From: Paenacidovorax monticola
GTDB taxonomy: Bacteria > Pseudomonadota > Gammaproteobacteria > Burkholderiales > Burkholderiaceae_C
DNA: 64,000 bases
Direction: 5' to 3'
Assembly (NCBI RefSeq): GCF_014489595.1
Contig: NZ_CP060790.1
Location: forward strand, 1-64,000
Positions 40,738 to 49,292 of this stretch are shown in pieces. The notes beneath the pieces are model-generated. The model was given only the letters and a program-made list of their open reading frames with translations. It was not told where the DNA came from and ran no database searches. The first letter of the stretch is position 1. Every line of letters begins with the position of its first letter. The position numbers were made by a program, and so were the translations under genes.

Positions 40738-42465
40738 ATGAATCTTTCCAAGCGTGATTTCCTGCAGGTGCTGGGGGCCGCCAGCGTGTCCGGCATGGCC
40801 CTGGGCCGCCATGCCGAGGCCGACGCGGCCACCGCCGCGAACGCCCTGTACGACGCGCCCGCCTTCGGCAGCGTGTCGTTCCTGCACATGACCGACTGCC
40901 ACGCACAACTGCGTCCCGTCTACTTCCGCGAGCCCAACGTCAACATCGGCATGGGTGCCATGAAAGGGCAGCGCCCCCACCTCGTGGGCGAGCACCTGCT
41001 CAAGTCCATCGGCGTGCGCCCCGGCACGCCGGGCGCGCATGCGTTCACCTACCTGGACTTCGAGCAGGCGGCGCGCCGCTACGGCCGCGTGGGCGGCTTC
41101 GCGCACCTGTCCACCCTGGTCAAGCGCCTCAAGGCCAGCCGCAAGGGCGCGCTGCTGCTCGACGGCGGCGACACCTGGCAGGGCTCGGCCACCTCGCTGT
41201 GGACCAACGCCCAGGACATGGTGGATGCCTGCAAGCTCCTCGGCGTGGACGTGATGACCGGCCACTGGGAGTTCACCTACGGCATGGAGCGCGTGCAGGA
41301 GATCGTGCAGAAGGACTTCGAGGGCAAGGTCGATTTCGTGGCGCAGAACGTGAAGACCACCGACTTCGGCGACCCGGTCTTCAAGCCCTACGTGATCCGC
41401 GAGATCAACGGCGTGCCCTGCGCCATCATCGGCCAGGCCTTCCCCTACACGCCCATCGCCAACCCGCGCTACATGGTGGCCGACTGGAGCTTCGGCATCC
41501 AGGACGACAACCTGCAGAAGATGGTGGACGAGGCGCGCGGCAAGGGCGCGCAGGTCGTGGTCGTGCTATCGCACAACGGCATGGACGTGGACCTGAAGAT
41601 GGCCAGCCGCGTGCGCGGCATCGACGCCATCCTTGGCGGCCACACGCACGACGGCATGCCCGTGCCCACGCTGGTCGAGAACGCGGGCGGCAAGACCATC
41701 GTGACCAACGCGGGCTCGAACGGCAAGTTCCTCGGCGTGCTCGACTTCGACGTGCAGGGCGGGAAGGTGCGGGACTTCCGCTACCGCCTGTTGCCCGTGT
41801 TCGCCAACCTGCTGCCGGCCGACAAGGAGATGGACGCGCTCATCACGCGCATCCGCGCGCCCTACGAGGCCCAGCTCTCCGAGGTGCTGGCGCGCACCGA
41901 CGGCACGCTGTACCGGCGCGGCAACTTCAACGGCACCGGCGACCAGCTGCTGCTCGACGCCATGATGGAGGTGCAGGGCGCGCAGATCGCGTTCTCGCCA
42001 GGCTTCCGCTGGGGCACGTCGCTGCTGCCGGGCCAGGACATCACGCGCGAATGGCTCATGGACATGACGGCCACCACCTACTCGTATGCCACGGTGACCG
42101 AGATGACGGGTGCGACGATCAAGACCGTGCTCGAGGACGTGTGCGACAACCTCTTCAACCCCGACCCGTACTACCAGCAGGGCGGCGACATGGTGCGCGT
42201 GGGGGGCCTGAGCTACACCTGCGACCCCGCGGCCGGCATGGGCCGGCGCATCGACAACCTGCGCCTGGGCGATGCGCCCCTGCAGGCCGACCGCGTGTAC
42301 AAGGTGGCGGGCTGGGCGCCCGTGGCCGAGGAGGCCAAGAGCGCCGGCAACAAGCCGATCTGGGACGTGGTGGAGCCCTGGCTCAAGGCCCAAAAGGTCA
42401 TTGCCCCGCGCAAGCTCAACGAGCCCGCGCTGCGCAACGTGCGGCCCAATCCGGGCATCGCCTGA
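40738..42465 (+). CDS. soxB: thiosulfohydrolase SoxB
   Basis: The 575-aa enzyme hydrolyses the sulfone sulfate from SoxY-bound thiocysteine sulfonate. It has a twin-Arg-like signal with KRDFLQVLGAAS and dinuclear metal motifs of the 5'-nucleotidase superfamily: TDCHAQLRP, GGDTWQGS, GHWEF, SHNGMD and GGHTHD. ATG 40738 lacks a strong ribosome-binding site. It is the last gene of the run cyt c-soxCDYZAXB. Confidence 0.96.
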   Translation: MNLSKRDFLQVLGAASVSGMALGRHAEADAATAANALYDAPAFGSVSFLHMTDCHAQLRPVYFREPNVNIGMGAMKGQRPHLVGEHLLKSIGVRPGTPGAHAFTYLDFEQAARRYGRVGGFAHLSTLVKRLKASRKGALLLDGGDTWQGSATSLWTNAQDMVDACKLLGVDVMTGHWEFTYGMERVQEIVQKDFEGKVDFVAQNVKTTDFGDPVFKPYVIREINGVPCAIIGQAFPYTPIANPRYMVADWSFGIQDDNLQKMVDEARGKGAQVVVVLSHNGMDVDLKMASRVRGIDAILGGHTHDGMPVPTLVENAGGKTIVTNAGSNGKFLGVLDFDVQGGKVRDFRYRLLPVFANLLPADKEMDALITRIRAPYEAQLSEVLARTDGTLYRRGNFNGTGDQLLLDAMMEVQGAQIAFSPGFRWGTSLLPGQDITREWLMDMTATTYSYATVTEMTGATIKTVLEDVCDNLFNPDPYYQQGGDMVRVGGLSYTCDPAAGMGRRIDNLRLGDAPLQADRVYKVAGWAPVAEEAKSAGNKPIWDVVEPWLKAQKVIAPRKLNEPALRNVRPNPGIA

Positions 42466-42514
42466 GGGGTAACCGAGTGCGAGCGCATCCGTGGGGGGCT
42501 GCCTAGAATGCGGC

Positions 42515-43629
42515 ATGTCTCCCGCTGAATTCGACGCGCTCGTCACCTCCACCCTGATCGCCGCCTTCGCGCTATCGGCCCTGTTCGGCGCCGTGGCGCG
42601 CCATACGCGCTTTTGCACCATGGGGGCCATCAGCGATGCGGTAAACCTGGGCGACTGGGCCCGCATGCGCCAATGGGCCATGGCCGTGGGCGTGGCGGCG
42701 TGCGGCTTCGCGGCCCTGGCGGCGCTGGGCTGGGTGGACCCGGCCCACACGCTGTACGCATCCACCAGCGTGCTGTGGCTCTCGGCCCTCGTGGGCGGGG
42801 GCTGTTCGGGTTCGGCATGGTGCTGGCCTCGGGCTGCGGCAGCAAGAACCTGATCCGTCTGGGCAGCGGCAGCCTCAAGTCCCTGGTCGTCTTTGTCGTC
42901 ATGGGTGTGGCGGCTTTCGCCACGCTCAAGGGCATCACGGCCGTGCTGCGCGTGCTCACGGTGGATGCGGTGCAGTGGCCGCTGCAGGGGCAGGCTTTCC
43001 TGCCCGACGTGCTGGCGCGCTGGTGGAGCGCACCCCTGCCGACGCTGCGGCTGGCGCTGGGGCTGGCATTCGGCGGGGTGCTGGTGGCCGGCGCCATCGG
43101 GCCGCGCGCGCAGCGCGACTGGCCGGCCCTGCTGGGCGGCGCGGGCGTGGGTGCGCTGGTCGTGGCGGCATGGTGGCTCAGCGGCCATTGGGCCGAGGTG
43201 CAGGAGCACCCGCAGACGCTGGAGCACATGTACGCCGCCACCAACACCGGCCGCATCGAGGCGCTGAGCTTCGTGACGCCCGTGGCCTACACGCTCGACT
43301 GGCTCATGTTCTTCAGCGACCGCAACAAGGTGCTGACCATCGGCATCGTGTCGGTGCTGGGCGTGGTGGCTGGCTCGGCCGTGCATGCGCTGTGCACGCG
43401 CGAATTCCGCTGGCAGGGCTTTGCCGACACGAACGACCTGGCGCTGCACCTCGTGGGCGCCGTGCTCATGGGCGTGGGCGGCGTCACCGCCATGGGCTGC
43501 ACCATCGGCCAGGGGGTGAGCGCGCTTTCGACGCTGCACCTGGCGAGCTTTCCGGCGGTGCTCGCGATCATCGGCGGGGCCATGGCGGCCCTGCGCTACC
43601 AGAACTGGCGGATCGAGCGCAGCCTGTAG
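42515..43629 (+). pseudogene. second YeeE/YedE-family transporter, interrupted by a -1 frameshift
   Basis: From ATG 42515 a YeeE/YedE protein begins with helices and the RFCTMGAI cysteine motif, but the frame fails after 'ALVGGG' and stops at 42853. The downstream frame continues perfectly with LFGFGMVLASGCGSKNL and further helices to 43629, including 'TAMGCTIGQG'. One missing G in the run at 42797-42801 explains the break. The intact product would be about 371 aa. Mutation, slippage-based variation or sequence error are all possible. Confidence 0.85.
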
Positions 43630-43645
43630 GCGGCTGCCGCGCCGC

Positions 43646-44065
43646 TCACTCGTCGAGCGAGGCGCTCCAGCGGCTGCCCCAGTCGCGCGCGCGGTCGATG
43701 TCGCGCCGGTCGCGCTTGGTGGGCCGCCCCTCCTGCAGGCTGGCGGCGGGTTCCGGGGCCAGGCGGCGCTGCTCGGCTGCCAACTCCCGCGCGGCGATGC
43801 TCTCGGCCGTTTCCGCGTACAGCTGCTGGGCCACGGGGGCTGGCCCGCGCATGCCGCTGAGCGCGCGCACGACCACGGTGCGCGGGATGGCGCCCTGGCG
43901 CAGGGCCACGGTGTCTCCCACGCGCAGCTCGCGAGCCGCCTTGGCGTGCTGGCCGTTCACGGTGACCCGGCCCTTGCCGATCTCCTCGGTGGCCAGGCCG
44001 CGGGTCTTGTAAAAGCGGGCGCACCACAGCCACTTGTCCAGGCGCATCGAATCCATTGCCGTCAT
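43646..44065 (-). CDS. hslR: S4-domain RNA-binding protein, HslR/Hsp15-like
   Basis: The 139-aa protein has an N-terminal S4 domain (MRLDKWLWCARFYKTRG, 'GRVTVNGQHAKAARELRVGDTV' in two blocks) and a basic C-terminal tail. E. coli Hsp15 binds stalled 50S subunits carrying nascent chains. The start at 44065 overlaps the kinase stop (ATGA), so it is probably co-transcribed with tctDE, although functional linkage is unlikely. Confidence 0.88.
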   Translation of the reverse strand: MTAMDSMRLDKWLWCARFYKTRGLATEEIGKGRVTVNGQHAKAARELRVGDTVALRQGAIPRTVVVRALSGMRGPAPVAQQLYAETAESIAARELAAEQRRLAPEPAASLQEGRPTKRDRRDIDRARDWGSRWSASLDE

Positions 44066-45501
44066 GGCGTGGATTGTGCCGCTTCGGCCGCTGGTTCGGG
44101 CGCCAGGGGCAGGCGCACCACCGCGTCGAGCCCGGCCACGCGGGAGCCTTCCATGCGGTTGTCGAGCGTGATGGTGCCGCCCAGTGCCTGCGCGATCTCG
44201 TGGCAGATCGCGAGGCCCAGGCCGGAACCCGTGCGCACATCGCCGGCCGAGAACGGCTGGAACAGGCGTTCGGCCAGCTCGGCGTCGATGCCGGGGCCGC
44301 CGTCGGCAATGGTGAGGGCCGCATGGCGGCCGTCTGTGCGCAGGTCCAGGCTGAGCAGGCTGCCGGGCGGCGCATGGCGCACGGCGTTGTGCAGCAGGTT
44401 GCGCGTGAGTTCTCTCAGCATCCATTCGTGCCCGGCGATGGGGGCGGGCTCGGTGTGGATGCCGAAGTCCAGGTCGCGCTCGGCGATCAGCGGCGACATC
44501 TCCAGCGCCACGGAGCGCAGCACCTCTTCGAAGGCCGTGCGCGGGGGGCTGGCCTGCTGGCGCAGTTGCTCCACCTTGGCCAGCGCCAGCATCTGGTTGG
44601 CCAATTGCGTGGCGCGGTCCACGGTGTCCTCGATCTCGACGAGAGCCTGGGCGGGCGCCACGTCGCCGCGCTGGGCCGACTGCACTTGGGTCTTGAGCAC
44701 GGCCAGCGGTGTGCGCAGCTGGTGCGACGCGTCGCGCACGAAGCGCTTCTGGTGGTCCAGCAGGTGCTGCAGGCGCTCCATGACCTGGTTGGTGGCCTCC
44801 ACGAGCGGTTGCAACTCGCGCAGCGCGCGCGGCGGCGCGATGGGCGTGAGGTCGCCCTCGGCGCGCGCCTGCAGCTCGGCGCTGAGCTGGCGCACGGGGC
44901 GGGTGGCGCGCTGCACGACCACGATGACCACGAAGGCGATCACTGCCACCAACGCAAGCTGGCGCCACAGCGTGGCGAACAGGATCTGGCGCGCCAGCTC
45001 CTGGCGCAGCTCCAGCGTCTCTGCCACCTGGATCACGGCCATGCCGCGCCCGCGCTCGCTCGCCACGGGCTGCAGCAGCACGGCCACGCGCACGGGGCGG
45101 TGGCGGAATTCGTCGTCGTAGAAGTGGACCAGCGCGGAATAGGGGCCCTTGGCGGGCAGCTTGCCGCGCCAGGCGGGCAGGTCCTCGAAGCCGCTGATGA
45201 GCGCGCCGCGCTCCGTGGAGACGCGGTAGAACATGCGGCTGCGGTTGTCGGTCTCGAAGGCTTCGAGCGCCGCGTAGGGCACGGTGGCGCGCAGCAGGGC
45301 GCCTTCGTCGAAGCCTTCCACCGTGAGCTGCTCGCCGATGCTCTTGGCCGAGGCGAGCAGCGTGCGGTCGTAGGCCGTATGCACGGCGGCCAGCGACTGC
45401 CGGTACAGTGCCACGGTGTTGAGCAGCACGTACACGCCGATGGGCAGCAGGATGCCCAGCAGCAGGTAGCGGCGCAGCGAGAGCTGGCGGTGCCATTTCA
45501 T
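44062..45501 (-). CDS. tctE: sensor histidine kinase TctE-like
   Basis: The 479-aa inner-membrane kinase has TM1 (about 12-33), a periplasmic sensor domain (about 35-178, TctE/2CSK type), TM2 (about 181-198), HAMP, a HisKA domain with DASHQLRTPL (His260) and a HATPase_c domain with N, G1 (ADGGPGID) and G2 (GSGLGLAI) boxes. It probably senses tri- or dicarboxylates. The start ATG lies in the end of an 83-bp repeat and overlaps the stop of a 28-codon bridging ORF. Confidence 0.9.
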   Translation of the reverse strand: MKWHRQLSLRRYLLLGILLPIGVYVLLNTVALYRQSLAAVHTAYDRTLLASAKSIGEQLTVEGFDEGALLRATVPYAALEAFETDNRSRMFYRVSTERGALISGFEDLPAWRGKLPAKGPYSALVHFYDDEFRHRPVRVAVLLQPVASERGRGMAVIQVAETLELRQELARQILFATLWRQLALVAVIAFVVIVVVQRATRPVRQLSAELQARAEGDLTPIAPPRALRELQPLVEATNQVMERLQHLLDHQKRFVRDASHQLRTPLAVLKTQVQSAQRGDVAPAQALVEIEDTVDRATQLANQMLALAKVEQLRQQASPPRTAFEEVLRSVALEMSPLIAERDLDFGIHTEPAPIAGHEWMLRELTRNLLHNAVRHAPPGSLLSLDLRTDGRHAALTIADGGPGIDAELAERLFQPFSAGDVRTGSGLGLAICHEIAQALGGTITLDNRMEGSRVAGLDAVVRLPLAPEPAAEAAQSTP

Positions 45502-45660
45502 CGCCGGGCCGCCCCAGGATGAAATGCGCTCCCCTGGGGGGCGGCGGCTACACGCAGTGAGCGAGCGTGGGGGCGGTATTTCATCGCCGGGCCGTCCCAA
45601 GATGAAAGGCGCCCCCTTGGGGGGCAGCGGCTACACGCAGTGAGCGAGCGTGGGGGCGGT
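45495..45660. repeat. 83-bp tandem repeat, two copies, between tctD and tctE
   Basis: Units 45495-45577 and 45578-45660 are nearly identical, and a third partial copy begins at 45661 inside the tctD end. Each contains GC-rich palindromic runs (C5-TTGG-G5 type) and CACGCAGTGAGCGAGCGTGG. From memory, this unit resembles an intergenic repeat dispersed in Comamonadaceae genomes. The period is exactly 83. Confidence 0.9.
45498..45584 (-). CDS. 28-aa bridging ORF 2 in the tctD-tctE repeat
   Basis: ATG 45584 overlaps the stop of bridging ORF 1. The frame has 28 codons and its TGA overlaps the tctE start ATG 45501. It differs from ORF 1 at four residues. Together the two ORFs restore an unbroken coupling chain from tctD to tctE. 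Confidence 0.5.
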   Translation of the reverse strand: MKYRPHARSLRVAAAPQGSAFHPGAARR

Positions 45661-45667
45661 ATTTCAT
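45581..45667 (-). CDS. 28-aa bridging ORF 1 in the tctD-tctE repeat
   Basis: ATG 45667 overlaps the tctD stop (ATGA) and the frame runs 28 codons, its TGA overlapping the ATG of the second bridging ORF. The predicted peptide begins MKYRPHARSLRV. The product need not be functional; its value may be to keep ribosomes loading along the repeat. Confidence 0.5.
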   Translation of the reverse strand: MKYRPHARSLRVAAAPQGGAFHLGTARR

Positions 45668-46344
45668 CGCCCGGCCTTGAGCAGGTAGCCCAGCCCGCGC
45701 AGCGTCATGAGCGTGACCTGGGCCTGGGCGAGCTTCTTGCGCAGGCGGTACACCACGACCTCGATGGCCTCGGGCTGCACGCTGTCCTCGCCGGGGAACA
45801 CGAGCTCGAAGAGCCGCTCCTTCGGCACGGCATGGCCCGGCTTGCCCATGAGCACGCGCATGAGCGCGAGTTCGCGCGGCGTGAGTTCCATCACCTGGTC
45901 GCGCAGGTAGATGGCGCCGCTGTCCTTGTCGTAGTGCAGGTCGCCCACGCGCAGCATGTTCTCGGCGGGCTCGGGCGCTGCGTGCTGCTGGCGCCGGTGC
46001 AGCGCGCGCAGCCGCGCCTCCAGTTCATCGAGATCGAAGGGCTTGGGCAGGTAGTCGTCCGCGCCGGTGTTCAGGCCCACGATGCGGTCGCCCACGGTGC
46101 CGCGCGCGGTGAGGATGAGCACGGGCGTCTTGAGGCCCTGCTTGCGCGCCTGTTCCAGCACGAGCAGGCCGTCCATGCCGGGCAGCGTGAGGTCAAGCAT
46201 CACCACGTCGGGATGGGCCTGGGTCCAGCCCTCGAGCGCCTGCAGTCCATTGCCGCAGACCGTGACCTCGATGCCGCGGCGGCTCAGTGTGCGCTGCAGC
46301 ACGGCCTGCATGGATGGGTCGTCTTCGACCAGGAACAGCTTCAT
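45664..46344 (-). CDS. tctD: response regulator TctD-like (OmpR family)
   Basis: The 226-aa regulator has a receiver domain with acidic pocket VEDD, phospho-acceptor Asp51 in VVMLDLTLPGMDG, and Lys in 'DDYLPKPFD', plus a C-terminal winged helix with 'LTPRELALMRVLM' and 'VVVYRLRKKL'. ATG 46344 was chosen. It is transcribed away from the porin and tctCBA genes, which it probably activates, and is followed by tctE through the repeat region. Confidence 0.92.
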   Translation of the reverse strand: MKLFLVEDDPSMQAVLQRTLSRRGIEVTVCGNGLQALEGWTQAHPDVVMLDLTLPGMDGLLVLEQARKQGLKTPVLILTARGTVGDRIVGLNTGADDYLPKPFDLDELEARLRALHRRQQHAAPEPAENMLRVGDLHYDKDSGAIYLRDQVMELTPRELALMRVLMGKPGHAVPKERLFELVFPGEDSVQPEAIEVVVYRLRKKLAQAQVTLMTLRGLGYLLKAGR

Positions 46345-46464
46345 GGCCAAAACCATAGCACCTTCGCGCCCCGGGCAGGACAGCAGATTGAAAGCTGCGC
46401 TTCCTATGATCCGCCGCGCAGATGGCCTTCATCTGATGACACCAAGAACCAAAGGAGATATTCC

Positions 46465-47511
46465 ATGAAGCTTTCCCCCATCGCGATGGGTATGGCGCTG
46501 GCCTGCGCCGCAGCGGCCGCGCAAGCGCAGTCCAATGTGCAGGTCTTCGGCATCGTCGACGCGAACTACACGCATGTGTCCAGCGACGGCGTCGGTTCGG
46601 CCAACCGCCTGGGCACCGACGGCAACCTGTCGAGCCGCATCGGCTTCCGCGGCACCGAGGACCTGGGCGGCGGCCTGAAGGCGGGCTTCTGGCTCGAGGC
46701 CGCCATCAACCCCGACACCGGCACGGGCGGCTCCACCAGCGTGGACAACCTCAAGAACCAGAGCGGCGGGCTGACGTTCGGCCGCCGCTCCACGGTGAGC
46801 ATGATGGGCAACTGGGGCGAAGTGCGCCTGGGCCGCGACTACGTGCCCGGCTTCTGGAACCTGTCGAAGTACAGCGCCTTCGGCACCAACGGCGTGGGTT
46901 CGTCCGCCTCGCTGTTCTACCCCGTGGCGGCCCGCATCACCCATGTGCGCGCCTCCAACTCCATTGGCTACCACCTGCCCAAGATGGGCGGCTTCTTCGG
47001 CCAGGTCATGGTGGCGCGCGGCGAGCAGGCCGGCAACAGCGACGGCAACGTGGCGGGCGTTCGCGTGGGCTACGAGGCCGGCCCCGTCAGCGTGGCCGCG
47101 GGCACCACCAAGACCAAGATCAGCGCCCTGGGCGACTTCACGCAGACCAACATCGGCGGCAGCTACGACTTCGGCGTGGCCGAGGTGATGCTGCTGTGGA
47201 ACGAGAACAAGATCGGCAACACCAAGACCCGCGCCCAGTCCATCGGCGTGCAGGTGCCCGTGGGCCCGGGCCAGATCCGCGCCACCCTGGGCACGGTGAA
47301 CGCCACGAACGTCGCCAACGACGCCAGCCACTTCGCCATCGGCTACGTGCACAACCTCTCCAAGCGCACCGCGCTCTACACCACCTACGGCCGCGTGAAG
47401 AACAAGGACAACGGCAAGGCCTTCACGCTCTCCAGCGTGGATGCCGCCGCCGTGGCCACGCCCGGCGGCTCCAGTTCGGGCTTCGAGTTCGGCATCCGCC
47501 ACTCGTTCTGA
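46465..47511 (+). CDS. outer-membrane porin (Burkholderiales 16-strand type)
   Basis: The 348-aa product has a signal peptide (cleavage after AQA), then SNVQVFGIVDANYTHVSS, 'SRIGFRGTEDLGGGLKAGFWLE' in blocks, and a C-terminal 'GIRHSF' ending in Phe, hallmarks of the Gram_neg_porin/OmpC-like family. AAAGGAGATATTCC precedes ATG 46465. It is located between tctD and tctC and likely supplies outer-membrane permeability for the carboxylate substrate. Confidence 0.92.
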   Translation: MKLSPIAMGMALACAAAAAQAQSNVQVFGIVDANYTHVSSDGVGSANRLGTDGNLSSRIGFRGTEDLGGGLKAGFWLEAAINPDTGTGGSTSVDNLKNQSGGLTFGRRSTVSMMGNWGEVRLGRDYVPGFWNLSKYSAFGTNGVGSSASLFYPVAARITHVRASNSIGYHLPKMGGFFGQVMVARGEQAGNSDGNVAGVRVGYEAGPVSVAAGTTKTKISALGDFTQTNIGGSYDFGVAEVMLLWNENKIGNTKTRAQSIGVQVPVGPGQIRATLGTVNATNVANDASHFAIGYVHNLSKRTALYTTYGRVKNKDNGKAFTLSSVDAAAVATPGGSSSGFEFGIRHSF

Positions 47512-47632
47512 GCCCGAGGGGCTGGCGTTCCCCGGGGCCGCGTACGATACTGCGACTGGCCCTGGGGCCTTTTCGGGGCCGCGCGGCGTGCACGGCCCGC
47601 GGGCCCCGTCTGTATTTGAAGGAGACATATCC

Positions 47633-48592
47633 ATGCGTCGTGACGACTTTCTCAAATCCCTGCTGGCCCTCGCGGCGGCGGGTGCCCTGCCGATGACGGC
47701 GCAGGCCGCCAGTGCCGTGAAGATGATGATTCCCGCCAACCCCGGCGGCGGCTGGGACACCACGGGCCGCGCCCTGGGCAAGGCCCTGCAGGACGCCGGC
47801 GTGGCCTCCTCGGTCACCTACGACAACAAGGGCGGCGCGGCCGGCGCCATCGGCCTGGCCCAGTTCGTCAACGGCAGCAAGGGCGATCTCAATGCCATGA
47901 TGGTGATGGGCGCCGTGATGCTGGGCGGCATCATCACGGGCAAGCCGCCCGTGGGCCTGGACAAGGTGACGCCGCTGGCGCGCCTGACGAGCGAATACAA
48001 CGTGTTCGTGCTGCCCGCGAACTCGCCCTTCAAGACCATGAAGGATGTGGTCGAACAGCTCAAGAAAGACCCGGGCAGCGTGAAGTGGGGCGGCGGCTCG
48101 CGCGGCTCCACCGAGCACATCGCGGCGGCCATGATCGCCCGCGAGGTGGGCGTGGACCCGTCCAAGATCAACTACGTGGCGTTCCGTGGGGGCGGCGAGG
48201 CCACCGCGGCCATCCTGGGCGGCAATGTGACCATCGGCGGCAGCGGCTACAGCGAGTTCGCCGAGTACATCGCGGCGGGCAAGATGCGCGCCATCGGCGT
48301 CACCTCGGGCACGCGCCTGCAGAACGTGAACGTGCCCACGCTCAAGGAGCAGGGCATCAACGTCGAGATCGGCAACTGGCGCGGCGTGTACGGCGCCCCT
48401 GGCATCTCCAAGGCCCAGCGCGACGCGCTGATCGCCATGATCGAGAAGGCCACCAAGAGCAAGGCCTGGGCCGAGGCGCTGCAGAAGAACGACTGGACGT
48501 CCGCCTGGCTCGCCGGCGACGCCTTCGGCAACTTCGTGGACCAGGAATTCGCCAGCCTGCGCGCCACGATGGTCAAGTCCGGGATGGTGTAA
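47633..48592 (+). CDS. tctC: tripartite tricarboxylate transporter substrate-binding protein TctC
   Basis: The 319-aa periplasmic Bug-family binding protein has a signal sequence (MRRDDFLKSLLALAAAGALP...), 'MMIPANPGGGWDTTGRALG' and 'NKGGAAGAIGLAQFV', with the two-lobed fold typical of TctC. It captures a carboxylate and delivers it to the TctBA permease encoded next. AAGGAGACATATCC precedes the ATG. Confidence 0.93.
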   Translation: MRRDDFLKSLLALAAAGALPMTAQAASAVKMMIPANPGGGWDTTGRALGKALQDAGVASSVTYDNKGGAAGAIGLAQFVNGSKGDLNAMMVMGAVMLGGIITGKPPVGLDKVTPLARLTSEYNVFVLPANSPFKTMKDVVEQLKKDPGSVKWGGGSRGSTEHIAAAMIAREVGVDPSKINYVAFRGGGEATAAILGGNVTIGGSGYSEFAEYIAAGKMRAIGVTSGTRLQNVNVPTLKEQGINVEIGNWRGVYGAPGISKAQRDALIAMIEKATKSKAWAEALQKNDWTSAWLAGDAFGNFVDQEFASLRATMVKSGMV

Positions 48593-48722
48593 CACCTGAG
48601 GCCGGAGCGGGCCCGCAGCCCGCCCGGCTTCCCCAGCGGCATGTCCGCCCTTTTTTCCTTTCTCCCGTCCCGGGCGCCGTGCCCGCATGGCATCGGCCTC
48701 GCCCCGGGGCCAGGAGCCGCAT

Positions 48723-49292
48723 ATGTCTGAGTCTTCCCACCCCCTTCCCCCTGACGCCGATGCCGCACCGGCCGATGCGCCGAGCTGTGTCCCATCGGCC
48801 CGCGCCCAGACCATCGTCGGCGCCGGCGTGTTGCTCGTGGCCGCCGGCATGGCCTTCGGCGCGCTGCAGATTTCCTCCGAGGCCGGCTACGGCGGCGTCG
48901 GCCCCAATTTCCTGCCCTGGCTTTGCTCCGTGGTGCTGGCCGTGTGCGGCGCCTGGCTGGTCTGGGAGGCGCGCACGGGGGGCTTTCGCGAGGCCAGCGA
49001 TCCGGGCGGCCAGCCCAAGGCCGACATCGGCCCCCTGGTCTGGGTATCGGCCGGCCTGCTGGTCAATGCCGCGCTGATCGGCACCGTGGGCTTCATCATC
49101 AGCTGCACGGTCTGCTACGTGCTGGCCGTGCAGGGCCTGCGCCGGGCGAACCGCCAGCCCCTGGCGGGCGCCTGGAGCACCTGGGCCAAGGACGTGTCCA
49201 CGGGCTTGCTGATCTCCGCGCCCGTGTTCTGGGCCTTCACGCAATTCCTGGCGATCAACCTGCCGGGCCTCACTGAAACAGGGTGGCTGTAA
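48723..49292 (+). CDS. tctB: small membrane subunit TctB
   Basis: The 189-aa protein has four hydrophobic helices (about residues 26-46, 56-76, 98-130, 160-180) in the TctB arrangement. The N-terminal 20 residues are Pro/Asp/Ala-rich and probably cytoplasmic. Its stop overlaps the tctA start (TAATG). The 130-nt gap after tctC holds no gene. Confidence 0.88.
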   Translation: MSESSHPLPPDADAAPADAPSCVPSARAQTIVGAGVLLVAAGMAFGALQISSEAGYGGVGPNFLPWLCSVVLAVCGAWLVWEARTGGFREASDPGGQPKADIGPLVWVSAGLLVNAALIGTVGFIISCTVCYVLAVQGLRRANRQPLAGAWSTWAKDVSTGLLISAPVFWAFTQFLAINLPGLTETGWL

